NCBI GenBank assembly: GCA_013398955.1
Contig: VWPU01001224.1
Span: forward strand, 100,551 to 164,550
Direction of reading: 5' to 3'
Source of the DNA: Callaeas wilsoni
Taxonomy: Eukaryota; Chordata; Aves; Passeriformes; Callaeidae
Length of the DNA: 64,000 bases
The notes beneath the pieces were generated by a model, which saw only the letters and a list, made by a program, of their open reading frames with translations, had not been told where the DNA came from and ran no database searches. This document shows, piece by piece, positions 40,416-52,584 of this stretch (the first letter of the stretch is position 1; each line of letters starts with the position of its first letter). The translations under genes were made by a program, and so were the position numbers.

Positions 40416-41921
40416 CAAACTTCCTGCACAAAAAGGGAAAATAAGCAACTCTGTCAGTGCTTCCTCCAGCCCGAAGCACAAATTGATAGGATCACACTGA
40501 TCTAATCCAGAGGGCATTCCCCTGCAGATTACAACAGTCTCAAAGTAGGTCATGCTTGGGCTTGAGCTTCTCAGCAAGCCCAATTCTGACATATTTCCAG
40601 AGCGCGTGTAGGTGCGTGTGTTCTTCCCTTTCCCTGTAGCAGTTCGCTGTGCAACACTCATTACCAGAAACCCAAATTAGACAGGAGTGAAGTTTAAGGG
40701 CTGGATCTCTGCTTGGAACAGCAAGAGATGGAGCTATCCAGGCCAGCAACCCTCCTCTCCACACTCTGGCCAGAGCTGCCAGCTGTTAATGGCCAAGGGC
40801 ATTCCTCCTGCCCGGGGTTTCCAGGGGATTGGGGCTGAAACACCCACGAACCCACACACTGCCCGTAAAGGGGGAAGCAAGCACAGATGTTAACGGGACC
40901 CACGCCACGCTGGCCAGGAGCTGAGCTCGGGGGAGAGCAGGGCTGTTCAAGCCAGACCTGAAGCAAGACACACGGAGATTCTGGGGTCCACACAGGATCC
41001 CATTCCTCCCTCACCCTCTCCCTTTCCACACCAGCTTCAGCGTAAGGAGCTCGTGTGGACACAGCTGCCACTCTTCCCTGCTTTGGATATTACACAAGGC
41101 TGCTTCTCCAAGCTGTGACTCCAGGCTCACCATCCACCCAGCCAACCCGCTGCACACTTCAGGCTGGAACAAACAAACAAAACCCAGAGACCTTCACCAC
41201 CCCGCATTTCACTCAACTACAACAAGAACTCCTCCACTTCTCCACTCCAGCACCTCTTTACCTCTCCCCTCATCTTGAACATCAGAGCCACATACAACAC
41301 ATGCCAATCCACGTTTGCAATCAGGTCCCTACAAAGCAAGGGTTATAAGCACAGCAATACTTTTGATTGGTCAGGACATGAGCACATCCCTGCTCTCCCT
41401 TCATCACCCTAGAGCAGCTACAAAACAAAACACTCACCCATACCAAATTGCTTTTACACTCATGCACTCGGAGCCTTTCCCATAACTTTAATTTCAGATC
41501 CTCCCAGCTGTCACAGCACTTGCCTCATCCTCCAAGGACTACAAACACAGGCTTTCTTCAGGGTCCTGGACTGTTTATGTGCAGAGCGAGGAAGAGAATT
41601 GCATTTGCTGAGGCTATGAATGATTTATCATCGCTCTGAATGCGAGAGGAGCGGGGTCCCAGGGCTCGCTGCATGACCGGAATCTCAGAGGCAGGCTGCA
41701 TCTGCAGAGATGTTTGTGTGCACTCTTCAAATCATCATTAACCAACAGGACCCTCAAGAGGAGCATTTATTTCCTTGGGATTGTAAGGGAGATGGCCGCT
41801 GAGAAAACAGCTGGGCAGGATTTAGCCCCATTATATCCATCTGTCTTGTTCCGCTCTCCCGCCCCTCCACCTCTCAGTTTAGTTTGGTATAAAAATAGAA
41901 ATAATAATGAAAATTTAATTT

Positions 41922-41943
41922 AAAAAAAAAAAAGAGAGAGAGG
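41922..41943. repeat. A12 plus (GA)n tract
   Basis: Twelve A are followed by four to five GA units. It comes after an AT-rich segment with ATAATAATG. Simple repeat. Confidence 0.85.
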
Positions 41944-42367
41944 TAAGCGCAGTACATAGCACAGGCCAACTGCAGGTCACAGTTCTGGTCAGTGGAAGCA
42001 CGTGCAGCTGCACAGGGCAGGTTTTATATTTCCAAATACCTCCCCCCCCGGGGGTTTAAGTACTCATCCCATTCTCCAGATGATTTGCGCAGCGCTGTAA
42101 ATGCAGGTGTTATAAATAAACAAAAATATGCCCATGCTGGCACGCAGCTTTCAGCTAGTAAAATGGGCATCAAGGATTCTTAATGAAATGGCTTTGCAAT
42201 TCCCAGCAGTTCTGCGTTCTCTGGAGACAGGGTGATTAAACAAATACACAGAGCAAGAGCCCAGCCTTGACTCCATCTATGGGAGTTTTGTCACAGACTG
42301 AAATGAGGCAGGAATGCCATCCCATGGACCTCCCCCAGACAGCCACACAGGTTGTAACTTAATATTA

Positions 42368-42400
42368 TGCCTCTTGTTCCGTGTGTGATACCAAGAGGCA
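42368..42400. repeat. Inverted repeat, 9-bp perfect arms
   Basis: TGCCTCTTG (42368-42376) pairs perfectly with CAAGAGGCA (42392-42400) across a 15-base loop. A second inverted repeat follows 10 bases later. The stem is too short for a microRNA precursor. Confidence 0.8.
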
Positions 42401-42410
42401 ACCATATTTA

Positions 42411-42426
42411 ATACGGTACTCCGTAT
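42411..42426. repeat. Inverted repeat, 6-bp perfect arms, 4-base loop
   Basis: ATACGG (42411-42416) and CCGTAT (42421-42426) flank the loop TACT. It lies directly beside the 9-bp inverted repeat at 42368-42400, so the two could form adjacent hairpins in DNA or RNA. Confidence 0.75.
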
Positions 42427-45400
42427 CTAGGGATAAAGCAGGATGGAGCCAACCATCAATCACTCAGCTTCTCTTTCCTTGTAGGATTACACAGGCCAAC
42501 CCCATGGCTAGGAAGTATTTATAAAGTCTTTTTTTAGTTCTAGATACTGCAGACTTTTTTATAGTTACTATATTCCTCTGTTTTCTGAGTACTGTATTTC
42601 CATGCACATAATCCTCACCTCAAACCCACTCATTAAAAAAAGTACTGCTTCCTTGAAAAATAGTCCTCAGATTACCCACAACTCACCCTCTCTCCTTCCC
42701 AACAGCTAAGAATGCCATCAGTTACCCCAGCAAAGGTTCCTCGCAACCAGGGAGAAATCTGGAACAAGGAAGAGGGAGGAGCAGGCAGGGGGTGGGTAGC
42801 CTTGGGGTAAACCTCCCCTATTTACTACACCCCCTGCACTGCACTTGAATCATTTCCTCCTTCTTCCCCAGGCAACCCATGGATTAGATGCGTGAAAGTA
42901 CAGCAATTACCCTCTTCAATTACCCTACAGACTCGGCAAGAATAAATTGTTTGCAATGGAGAACCCTCTTGCCTTCTCCCCCCTCGAATCCAAACTCTTT
43001 CTCCATCATCTACAGCCAGCCTATGAAATCTGCATGCTCTGCAGACCAAGACCATTGCTAAGCAGTCAGCTTTCATTTCCTTGGAGTCCTCCAAACGCAG
43101 CACTGTGGCTCAGACACCAGTGGTATCCACCACTGCCTTTGGAGGCTCCATTTCTCCTCTGCCCCTCCCCAGCTCACAGCCTACACATCACCAAATACAA
43201 GCAGGAAGAGACGGGAGCAGAGAAACTTCTCTGCAAAACCGTCTCTTCATTTCAGGTTTCTTGGATGTGGTGCAACACCAGTCTAGAAAAGAAACCCTCA
43301 CTCCCCACAGCCTATTGAGCTTCCCAGGGCTGTTTGGAGAAACAGCACTAGACATCAGCTGACACTAGCAATTACATCCAAATAGCAGATACAAGGTCTG
43401 TTATCGATCTGTTCCTAGAGAGAAGGACAAGCTATCCAGTAAAAAGGGGTGTCACGTTATTAAATTCTGAAAGGATAATAGCCCAACACAGAGGGCACAG
43501 CTGTTACTGGTACACTTCAGGCTTCGTTTCCAAGCCTGACAGGGAGCAAAGATCTCAGTGTTCAGAGACAGGCCTAGAAATTAGAGGAATAAATTAACAT
43601 ATCCGTATCTGAGTTACTGGGCTAAGGGGGCTGCAAGTTCTACTGGCAGGAACTGGCCTGGTGCTGCCAATTACTCCCAGCAGCTGCCAAAACCTCTTCT
43701 CAGCCAGTGCCACAACGCTCAAACACTTCAACCTCTCCAAGCTCTGCAGCTTGGCCTCAGAGCGGGAGTTTTAACAGCCCAAACACTTGCAATAGCCCAT
43801 GGAAAAGGTGCAAGGGAGCTTGTCTCCTGCAGTAACCTGAGCCAAACATCCTGGTGAAGAACAGCGACAGACAGCTCTGTGGAAAAGCCTGGATCAATTT
43901 TGCTGCGAAAAAGAAAACATGGCTCAGGGTAAGCGAACAAGCAGCAGCCTTTCAATATCAGCAACTCAAAAGAATGGGAGAGTTTAACCAAGCTGCTGCT
44001 GGGAAAAAAAAAAATCCACAAAGAGTTATCGATTTTTATGAGCTTGGAGTCAAGAGATCCATAAATTATTCACAAGGCAACAGAGATGGCAGATTTCTTG
44101 GACATTTCAGCGCCGCACTGCACAGAATTACGAGCTCAGATCATTTGGCCAGACTGTCCCACAACTGAGCCTTTATAAACAGCAACAGTGATCTCCAAAA
44201 TGGGCCTCTGGGGCCACTGCCCCATTAACAGCTTGCAGGACATGCCAGGGGCTACAGGGAGAGCTGGACAGACAGAACCACAACAGAAAGTGGTTTCAGA
44301 GCATAATTTGGGGATTTTCCACCCCACTGCAGACAGCAGGTCTCCCTGTCTGCATTAACAAAATTACAAACATAGCACCATGAACTAGAAGTGAAATGCA
44401 CCCATATCCCTGCCCAAACAGACTTGGCCAAGGAATCAAAGTCCCTCCAATCATCCCAAAAGGCACTTGGAAATCAAGGTGTGAAGAGCACTACAGATAC
44501 CAGTATTTATCTCAGATGTAAGTCTGGGCGGACAACTCAAGCTCAAGAGCTCTGTGAGGTACTCCCAGCTTCTTCACAAGCCTCAGGTGCAGCCTCTGGC
44601 AACTCATCTCTCCAGGCCCCTTTGCAAAACAGAAGGCAACAGTTTTCCTCTTGTTGCAAGGGAAACGCGTTGATGCCCCCAGATGCAGGAGCAGCCAAGG
44701 CCAGGCAGCGCCTCACTGCCCTCCCCAATCTGCACAGATCCTCATCACCACAGCCAACCTCCAACACCAAAAGAAAGTGATCCCTTCGATTTGCAGCACT
44801 CAGAGCACTGGAGACACCTGAGATTATCCTCTTACACAGCCAGAAAAGCAGGGGCCGAAGAAGCGCTGCTGAGCCAGCCAGCAGCACACAGCCACTGCCT
44901 TCCACTGGCTCCAGTCACACCAGTCCCTGGTCCTGGCTGAGAACTGGGGAGTCTCTGGCTGAACCTAAGCCAGGTATGACTCCAGAGCACATAAAAGACC
45001 TCAGCACTGGAAAGACTCTTGTTTAAAAAGCAGTGGATTGGAAACTTCAGACCAAAGTATGTTTTTATGAAATCTAGTGGGGGAAGATCAATATATTCTT
45101 TTGTAGGTAAATGTGGTCATTGGAAACACTGGAGCAGCAGCTCAGAAGACAGATTTTCTGTTTATCCACACCACCAGAAGCAGAAGTGAGAACAAAGGCA
45201 GCTGTCCTTACTCACCATCCCAACACAAACCTAATCCAGGATTCCAAGCCTTTAACTCACAAAAAGAAAAGCATAAATCTCCCTGTGCTTGTGCAGAGAG
45301 AGCTGGAGGTTTTAAAAAGTGCTGGAAGGGAAGCCAGCCATTTGTCTTTACCCTTTCCAAATCCAGGGACTTGGATGCCTGGCCAGTTGCCCTTAACAGC

Positions 45401-45678
45401 ACCTAAGCCCAAGGCAGTGGTGCAGCTCCAGACACCCAAATCCCCAAGAGTCCCGAGTGCGAGCCAAGTGTGGGTTTCCAGCACAAACTCCGCATACTCC
45501 GTGGCAAACCCAGCAAGATCCTGGAGGCACATTGATGGGAAGGCTTCCGTGCTGAGCCGTCTCACACTAATGACCCCACAGCAGGATCTGGCAGGCAAAG
45601 GCAGCCCCCAGATTTAGCCAGCGCCGCTTGAGTTTCAGATGGTGCAGAACAGCACATTGATCCATTTATCGTCTGTAG

Positions 45679-45692
45679 GTTGCCATGGAGAC
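45679..45692. promoter_or_regulatory. RFX X-box-like motif
   Basis: GTTGCCATGGAGAC matches the X-box GTTGCCATGGNAAC except for one base in the second half. It is followed by a C-rich stretch with two long C runs (about 45719-45737). It is a possible intronic regulatory element by motif alone. Confidence 0.35.
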
Positions 45693-47379
45693 CACAAGTC
45701 ATTCCCCACCATCACCACCCCCCCGCAGACCCCCCCACTGCTTTTCAATTGATAGCTGGGCACTGGGGAAGCATTTGCAGCACCGTGGAAATTAAATCCA
45801 CACCAGAGGAGCAGAGGATTCAGAGCCAACACAGCCAAGGGACCTCAGCTTGAGGCAGTCTGTCCCGCTCTTCCCCACTGAGCAAGTCCAAGCAACCAGG
45901 CGCTCCAAGCCCAAGTATTACGGGAAATTAACAATAATAAAGTGGGATTTTAATGCCGCTCCATGGGTTCCCCTCTGACAGTTCTCACAAGGTAGCAGGA
46001 AGGAAAGACTTCTATCTCTCTAAGGGCATGTGCCAAAACGAGCTTTGGAGTATCCCAGAGGGCAACTCCACCAGGGCGAAGCACCAGGGAGTTCCCATCT
46101 CCCCAAACAGGGTAACATCCAGGAGGATGGCAGTCTTCTGCTTTTCATACAGCACATCCACTCGGGAAGGATCACAGCTGATCCTTCACTGAAGGGAGCA
46201 GAGCATCAAGCAACTTGTGCACACCACAAGCAGCAGGATGAGAGTGGGTGGATCAAACTCCAGCCGCCTGCTGCTGGAAAGAAGTCACTTCTTGGGCTGT
46301 AGAAGATACATGAGCCACCAACTCTGGGGGCAGCAGAGCAAGGCTAGGCCTGAGCACATCCTGTAAGCCCACCCTCCACACAGACATTCCCCAACCTCTC
46401 AGCCAGGAAGCAGAGAAAATACCTGACCTGTCTTTGGGGCAAATGTCCCAATGAGGTGCACAACACTGCCTCCCCACACCTACCCAGTCCAGGCTCTGGC
46501 ACCACAAAGCATTCAGGTGCTGTTCAGCACCATCATTTACTAGAACCAGATAGTATCACATTTCCTTCCTCCTACCCCATGAAGGATGAAAAAACACCAT
46601 CAAGACAACCTGAGAAAAATGTTTCAAACCTTAGTGCTTAGGGTTTGGCTTTTAACTCCACACACAGCCACTCAAGCAAGTCACCTGCTTAGTCAAAAGA
46701 GCTGATCCCATGTAATTCCCTTGCATTTTAACAAAGAGCTGCTGTGAAAGTGCTGCACTTCTTAACAGCTCACAAGTGTGAAAACTTGGTGCTGGCTTTA
46801 CCCCAAGCTCCAGAATTGGATTACCACAGGCACCTTTTGGAGGCCAAAGGACATGACCTTTATGCCACGCACAGAGAAAGAGCTGGTGTCACCAGCCCCT
46901 CCCAGCACGGTGGGTTGCTGCCAGAGGAGTCCAGCAACCAGAACCCACCCCAGGCGCTGGAGCATGAGGACACAGGTGGCAGAGCACAGAAAGGCAGCTG
47001 CAGGCTGAGAGCCTTCAGGGAAACTCAAGAAGCGTGGTGTAAATACTGTATGCGCCTGGAGCCAGAAAGCTCAGCGAGGGCTGTGTGTGGCATTTCCTGA
47101 AGGTTACCTCTAATAAGTGCTGTCAGCTTGCCAGCCTTCGACTGTCTGCTGAGTCCTTCTGCGGGAAGCACGGCACGGCCCAGACCTCTGTGGCACTGTC
47201 ACAATCTGTGACAGCAAGAGCTCAAAAAATAAAATTCCTCCCACGCAGCACAGACAAAGCAGGTGTAGGACACCAGGGCAGGCAAACCCACTGTTATCTG
47301 GCAGGATGGAAAGGCTCCTTCTTCCTAATGCCTGGTCACAGAGCTGCCTGCTGAGCACTGCGTACCTCCCCCTCCAGAG

Positions 47380-47700
47380 GGGAGGCAGCAGGGGCTGATG
47401 GAGGGAGGCAGCCTGGTGCAGCGGGGCAGGGAGCAGGTGGCCCAGCCCGTCCTGCCCCGCAGCCCTGCTGTGCACGCAGCTGCTCAGCCCATCCCACGCA
47501 GGCCCATCCAACGGGATCGGTGGTGGGAGAGCAGAGCCGTGATGCTCAGGCCACTCTCCTCCAGCAGCAGGAGCAGCCGGGGTGCTGCAGCACGTCCCTC
47601 TCCCAGGCAGAGGCCCTGGCACTGCACCCACCCTGTGCCAGAGCCATCGGTCAGCAGAGCCAGAGCCCAGCAGTGCGCATTTGTCTGCATTCATTTTCTA
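47380..47700. other. GC-rich segment with long overlapping open frames
   Basis: This 320-bp stretch is clearly richer in G and C than its surroundings, with CAGCAG/GGAGGC-type words. Several frames are open on both strands, the longest a 194-codon minus-strand frame (47110-47694). High GC removes stop codons, so open frames on both strands are expected. The predicted peptides are Pro/Leu/Gly/Cys-rich and unrecognised. It could be an exon of a nested transcript, but I see no convincing paired splice sites. Confidence 0.3.
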
Positions 47701-48871
47701 GCTGCCACCAAAGAGATTATCCTGCCCTCCCCACTCATTTACTTTGCAAAGTGGGAACAGACAGGGCATCTTCATCTATTCCCGGCCTTTTCTGGTTCTC
47801 AGGGTCAAGTTTACTCACAACTTCTGAGCCGTTCCAGCCCCGTGCTCACAGCCCACTGGTGAAGTGGGTCTGCTCTCTGCTCTTTAGCTCTCTGCTCTGC
47901 TCACCTGCTGAGCTCGGTGTAACACAGGAGCTTGCAACCAAGCCCTGTGTGGCACCAGTCTCTCCAGCAAGGATACCAAGCTTTCCAGCAAAAGCAGAAA
48001 ATGCCCACAGCTCATCTTGCTAAACCTCTGCTGCTCTCCGCCTCTACCCATTTTCTTCTCTTTTTTTCAGAAGACAGCTCCAAACACGGCACTGGAAATA
48101 AATGCCAAGGGTAAGCAGACAGTACACACCAGATAACAAACACTGCAGTTGTGAGCAGAGAAGAACTCAGGAGATCTGTCATTCCAGTTTCCAGAAGAGA
48201 AAAAAAAAAAGCCACAGTTCAAGGCCTCTTTGGTTACGTAAACTTCATTTCCATGTCTTTTATCACTGATAAGATAAGCCATTGCTCAAGTTCAAGTTCT
48301 GTATCAAGTAAACCATGATAATCCTCTTAGGAATTCCCCATGCCCCAGCTTGAACAGACCTGCAGAAAAGAGCTTAAGGGGTTGCCTTCAGCTTAAAAAA
48401 AGAAACACACAAGCACACAGCCACAGACTTATTTATAACGTAGGCAAATTTGGGGCCTAGTATAGAGCAGGAGGCTTATACAGCTCTGTCTGAATAAGGG
48501 ATCTACTTCTGCCCTAGTTCATAAATGCTACAAGCTACTACTTGGTCATGCATCGCTCAGCTGAGCACCAGCCTGGAGACGATTGCCTTCCAAGGAGGAT
48601 TTCTTGCAGCGATAGGAATCCAGAGGGTCAGACCCCCAGAAGAAATTAAACTGAATCACAGCCAGTCACACACACTTTGTCCTGGATTACAGCAACAAGA
48701 CTTTTCCAGGCAGCTCTATTTTTTTGGTTTATCACAGCACAAGATAATTTTATATCCTTTAATGCTGGTAGCAGAATTACAGTGATTTTAAGCAATTATT
48801 GCCCTGCTTTGGGAGTAAGATGTTAAACTCACTAAGACCACCCCCTCCTGTACTTTACTGTCAGAACATCC

Positions 48872-48895
48872 AATATAAACATCACTGTTTATATT
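48872..48895. promoter_or_regulatory. Inverted repeat with back-to-back forkhead motifs
   Basis: Arms AATATAAACA (48872-48881) and TGTTTATATT (48886-48895) are perfect 10-bp inverted repeats separated by TCAC. Each arm contains the forkhead core ATAAACA or its complement. The structure could bind two forkhead factors or form a small hairpin. It sits in an AT-rich block (48780-49020). Confidence 0.5.
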
Positions 48896-51800
48896 TGTTA
48901 AGAGCATGATTTGATCCAATCTAGCAACTGACTATATTTACTAAGCACTTAAATATGCACTCGCACACCCTGCACTGTAACACAAAAGGCCATTTCATAA
49001 ATATCTGATTGCAAGACAGATGACAGCAATAAGCAGGCACACAAACTCTTGCCCTCCTCTCTGCTGCTCATCATCGGGACACACACGAATTACCTGGGCC
49101 AGCAATTTTATCACAGCATCTTCCAGGGAACCGACTTAGCCTGCAGGCAATGAAGGCCAACATTTGAAGCTTAACACTTCACAGGGCTGCATCTGGCCAC
49201 CCCCGGCGTGGTTCAGCGACGTGCAGCCACACGCTGGAAGGGCACAGCATTAAGCCCTTCTAAGCCGGTGGCTGCCAGAAGATCAAGGCACGAGGCAGTG
49301 GGTAACATCTGAAATTGGTGCTTAAAATGCAAATTTTCTTCAGGTCTATCTACTTCCTCAGCCAGCCCAACGGGCTCCGGCACCCACAACTGTTTCTTAC
49401 TCATTTCCAGCTACCATGACTTTCATCCCTCTGATAGCTTCTCTCCATTAGGGTCTTTCACACATCTCTGAGTATTTTATGACACTCAAACTAAAAGGTG
49501 CAGCATATCAAACAAAACACATCTCTCTCCTTCCCACCAGGAACTTCAAGATCCTTTAGCATTGACTGACAACCCACAATATTGTGGGAAAGGCTGTTTT
49601 CAGATCAGCTGCTGGAAAAGCTCTTCCAAGGTAGCAGCTGAATTCAAATCACACACCAATTAGCTCAGGGGGATTTGTATGTTTTTCTTTCAGGAAACCT
49701 ATTTGAAAACAAAACAAAGAGGAAAAAAAATTGTTTAAATCTCATTAAAATATCTCAAACTGTGTCACAAGCATGCCACATTTTCTACTGAAGAAAACAG
49801 GAGCAGCTTTAACTAGTTTCACCCCATCAGACGGAGTGTTGTCCTTTAAACCCTCTTGCTGTGTTCCCCCACCTCCAAGAAGACAACGCAGAGGTCCAGA
49901 GCAGCCAGAGACCTGCTCAGCATCACGCAGCAAGTAAACCACTGTGCCAAACTGCCTGGTCTGTCCCGTACCTTCCCCACAAGATGAGGTTTTCCACACA
50001 GCTCTCCTCAGGGTTTCGCCTCTCACCTCAAGGCCACATGCAGATGACCGTGCTTTTTCTGAAGCCAGTGCCAATGAGGCCACTGCATTCGTTATCCAGC
50101 AGGATAATGACAGAGTGCAATTCAGTCAACAGCAAATCCTCCCCAGGGAGATGCCCTCTGACCTTCCCTGAGCTGGGGGATGAACACAGACAGCCAGATC
50201 TCAGACAGGCGGCAGAGCTGAGTGAATAATTCCTAATGAATCCTTTCATCTCTTCTTTTGTTTTGGGGAAGGGAGGGGGTGGGTGAAAGGAAATAGTTTG
50301 GTACTATCCACCAGCAGAAAATTATTTTCTAGAGCTACCCCAAATCACTGTCATCTGAACAACATTTTTCATGGCTTCTGCACAGTATGTGAGCACAGAA
50401 CACAGGCTGCTCTCTGCAGAGAAGCCCCTCGTGCAGACGGCCGGTCTGGGAGAGGGGAGCAACAGCCAAAGACACAGCAAGAGCAGGGATGCTCCTGGAA
50501 GCCTCGCTTAAAATCACCCTTAGGCAGGCAATTGAGAGTTAATCTAAGATATCCACTCAAACCACATTTTTGCCAATGAAATTCAGTTCCACTGACACAT
50601 CAGCAAACGCATGAAGGACAAGAAGTTCATGAAATAAGACCCACAGAAAGCCAGGATCTTACCTCTCTCCACATGTCAGTCGGCCCTCACTATCAATTTT
50701 CTCTCATTTTCCAAGCCACAAGCTGTAAGGATAACAAGGATGTGATAAAAGCAGATTTATTTTTTCCCCAACAAAAAGAAGCAATTCTCATTTCTCCAGT
50801 GTGAATTCAGCTGTAGAATTCAGTTTAGCAGCATCTCCTGAATGCTCCGTGTCACCCAGAGGTATTACAGTAAATAAGGGCGGAAAAACAACTCACAACT
50901 CTGAGATCTCAGAGCTGCTTCACAAGCTTTCAGTCATTCATGCAGCACCCTGGCCCTTGGGCACCAGTCCCCATCAGTTTTTGCCACGCAGTTTTTCTCC
51001 CCATCTCCCAACTGGTCCTGCAATCAGCCATGTCTGAAGCAGTCGCTTCCAGGATTTACAGGGATTCACCCTCAGCAAGCCCCACCTCATCAGGCTGTGG
51101 GATATAGTGGGAACAGAAATCCCACAGAAGGACCATGGTCGTAAGATGCTCCCGGCCCCATTCCCAGACAAATGAACTGACATGAACCTACACACTTAAA
51201 CAGAGCTTGGCTCGTGTGTTTATATAGATGCCAAATCCCAGGGATATCAATGACAATCTCTTCCCCATTAAAACCTGCTTACAGCGCTGGACTCTCTAAA
51301 GCCCCCCAGCACCTCCCTCACGGCCCCGGACATCACGGGGAGCAGCCAGCAAACCCCTCCAGGTGCCCAGCACAGCAGGGGCTGCAATGCCAATGATTAA
51401 GCAGATCTTCAAAGGAAGAAAAACAAGAGTCCTGGTCAATGACTGACCAGTGTAATAGCTCAGGCTACTATCATGTGTTCTTCTCACACCACATTTGTTT
51501 GCTGGGCTGCCCAAGAGGTTTCCAAGGGTCAAACACGAGGTCATCAGCTTTGCTGAAAAATAGAAAAAGCTGGAACTGCAAGTAAGGAAGGTCCCAGTAC
51601 TTACAATTAAGGCTAAAAAGACATGAAAATGCAAATCCTCTAAGTTTAAACATACCAGACGCAGCATCAAAAAGGAGAAGGGAAAAAAAAAACCCCCAAT
51701 GATCTTATGGTTTTTGAAGATCAGACCTTCGCAATATTTAGTAATCCATGAAAAATTCTGACCAGCCTCAAGGACCAAGAGTGGCTGTGGAAAGCAAAAC

Positions 51801-52570
51801 CTTGCTTTCAGGCTATTTTGAGAAGCACTCACAAGGTTTATCCCAGAAACTGCTTTCTGCCTACTCAGATTTCTCAACTGAGCCGATCACATGGTGTTTC
51901 GATGGACTGCTGGAGACACTTGAGAATAGCAGAGCTGCCTGCTGCTATCTGCCTGGCACAGGGTGGTTTTTAATTGAGGCTGAACTCTTAAGTCCCTGCT
52001 GCAGTCTGCAGCTCCAGTCACTGAAATAATAATTAAACCCAGGAGAAGCAGTGCAAAGCAGCAATGCCTTTAACTAGTACATTAAGATGAGGGAACCTGA
52101 AGACATGCACAGACATCTCCAGGATGTGCTGTTTTGTTTCAAGCCCCACGATTTCACAGATTTTTTAACAGGAAGTCAGGGTGGCAAAGATCCCGCAGTA
52201 CAGATACAGGAGACATGCGGGAAAGTATCTACTTTCACCTCACCCTGTCCAAGGAAGAAATCAGAGCAAGTTTTTTCCATCTGAGTTTGGGACCTTCCTT
52301 CCATGGGAATCTGAGACATTACCAAGAGAGGGGAATGCAGAGCAAGAGAAGCACTCAAGACATCAGACCGTTTTCAGCCATCCTCCCCAACTCAAACCGA
52401 CCTGCGAAAGAAACTTGTTAAAGAAACCACTCTGAAAAAGTCTGCGCTGGCTGTGGAGGTTGCTGGCAGATCAGACAACACAAGTTCTGCTCTGAAACCC
52501 GAGGGGAGAGCCCCAGCCTGGAAACGACTCTCCATTAGGTTAATTAGTCAAGTTTGATGTATCCAAGTCG

Positions 52571-52584
52571 GTTACCATGGCCAC
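52571..52584. promoter_or_regulatory. RFX X-box-like motif
   Basis: GTTACCATGGCCAC fits GTNRCC-N2-RGYAAC with a single mismatch. It lies beside an AT-rich stretch with TTAATTAG (52538-52547 region). Function is unknown. Confidence 0.25.

Larger units (their letters stand above)
33691..47379. other. Intronic stretch without a recognisable gene
   Basis: Mixed unique sequence with simple repeats near 40.4 and 41.9 kb, a C8G5 run at 42043-42055, the paired inverted repeats at 42.4 kb and an X-box-like motif at 45.7 kb. No exon or repeat family was recognised. Confidence 0.5.
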
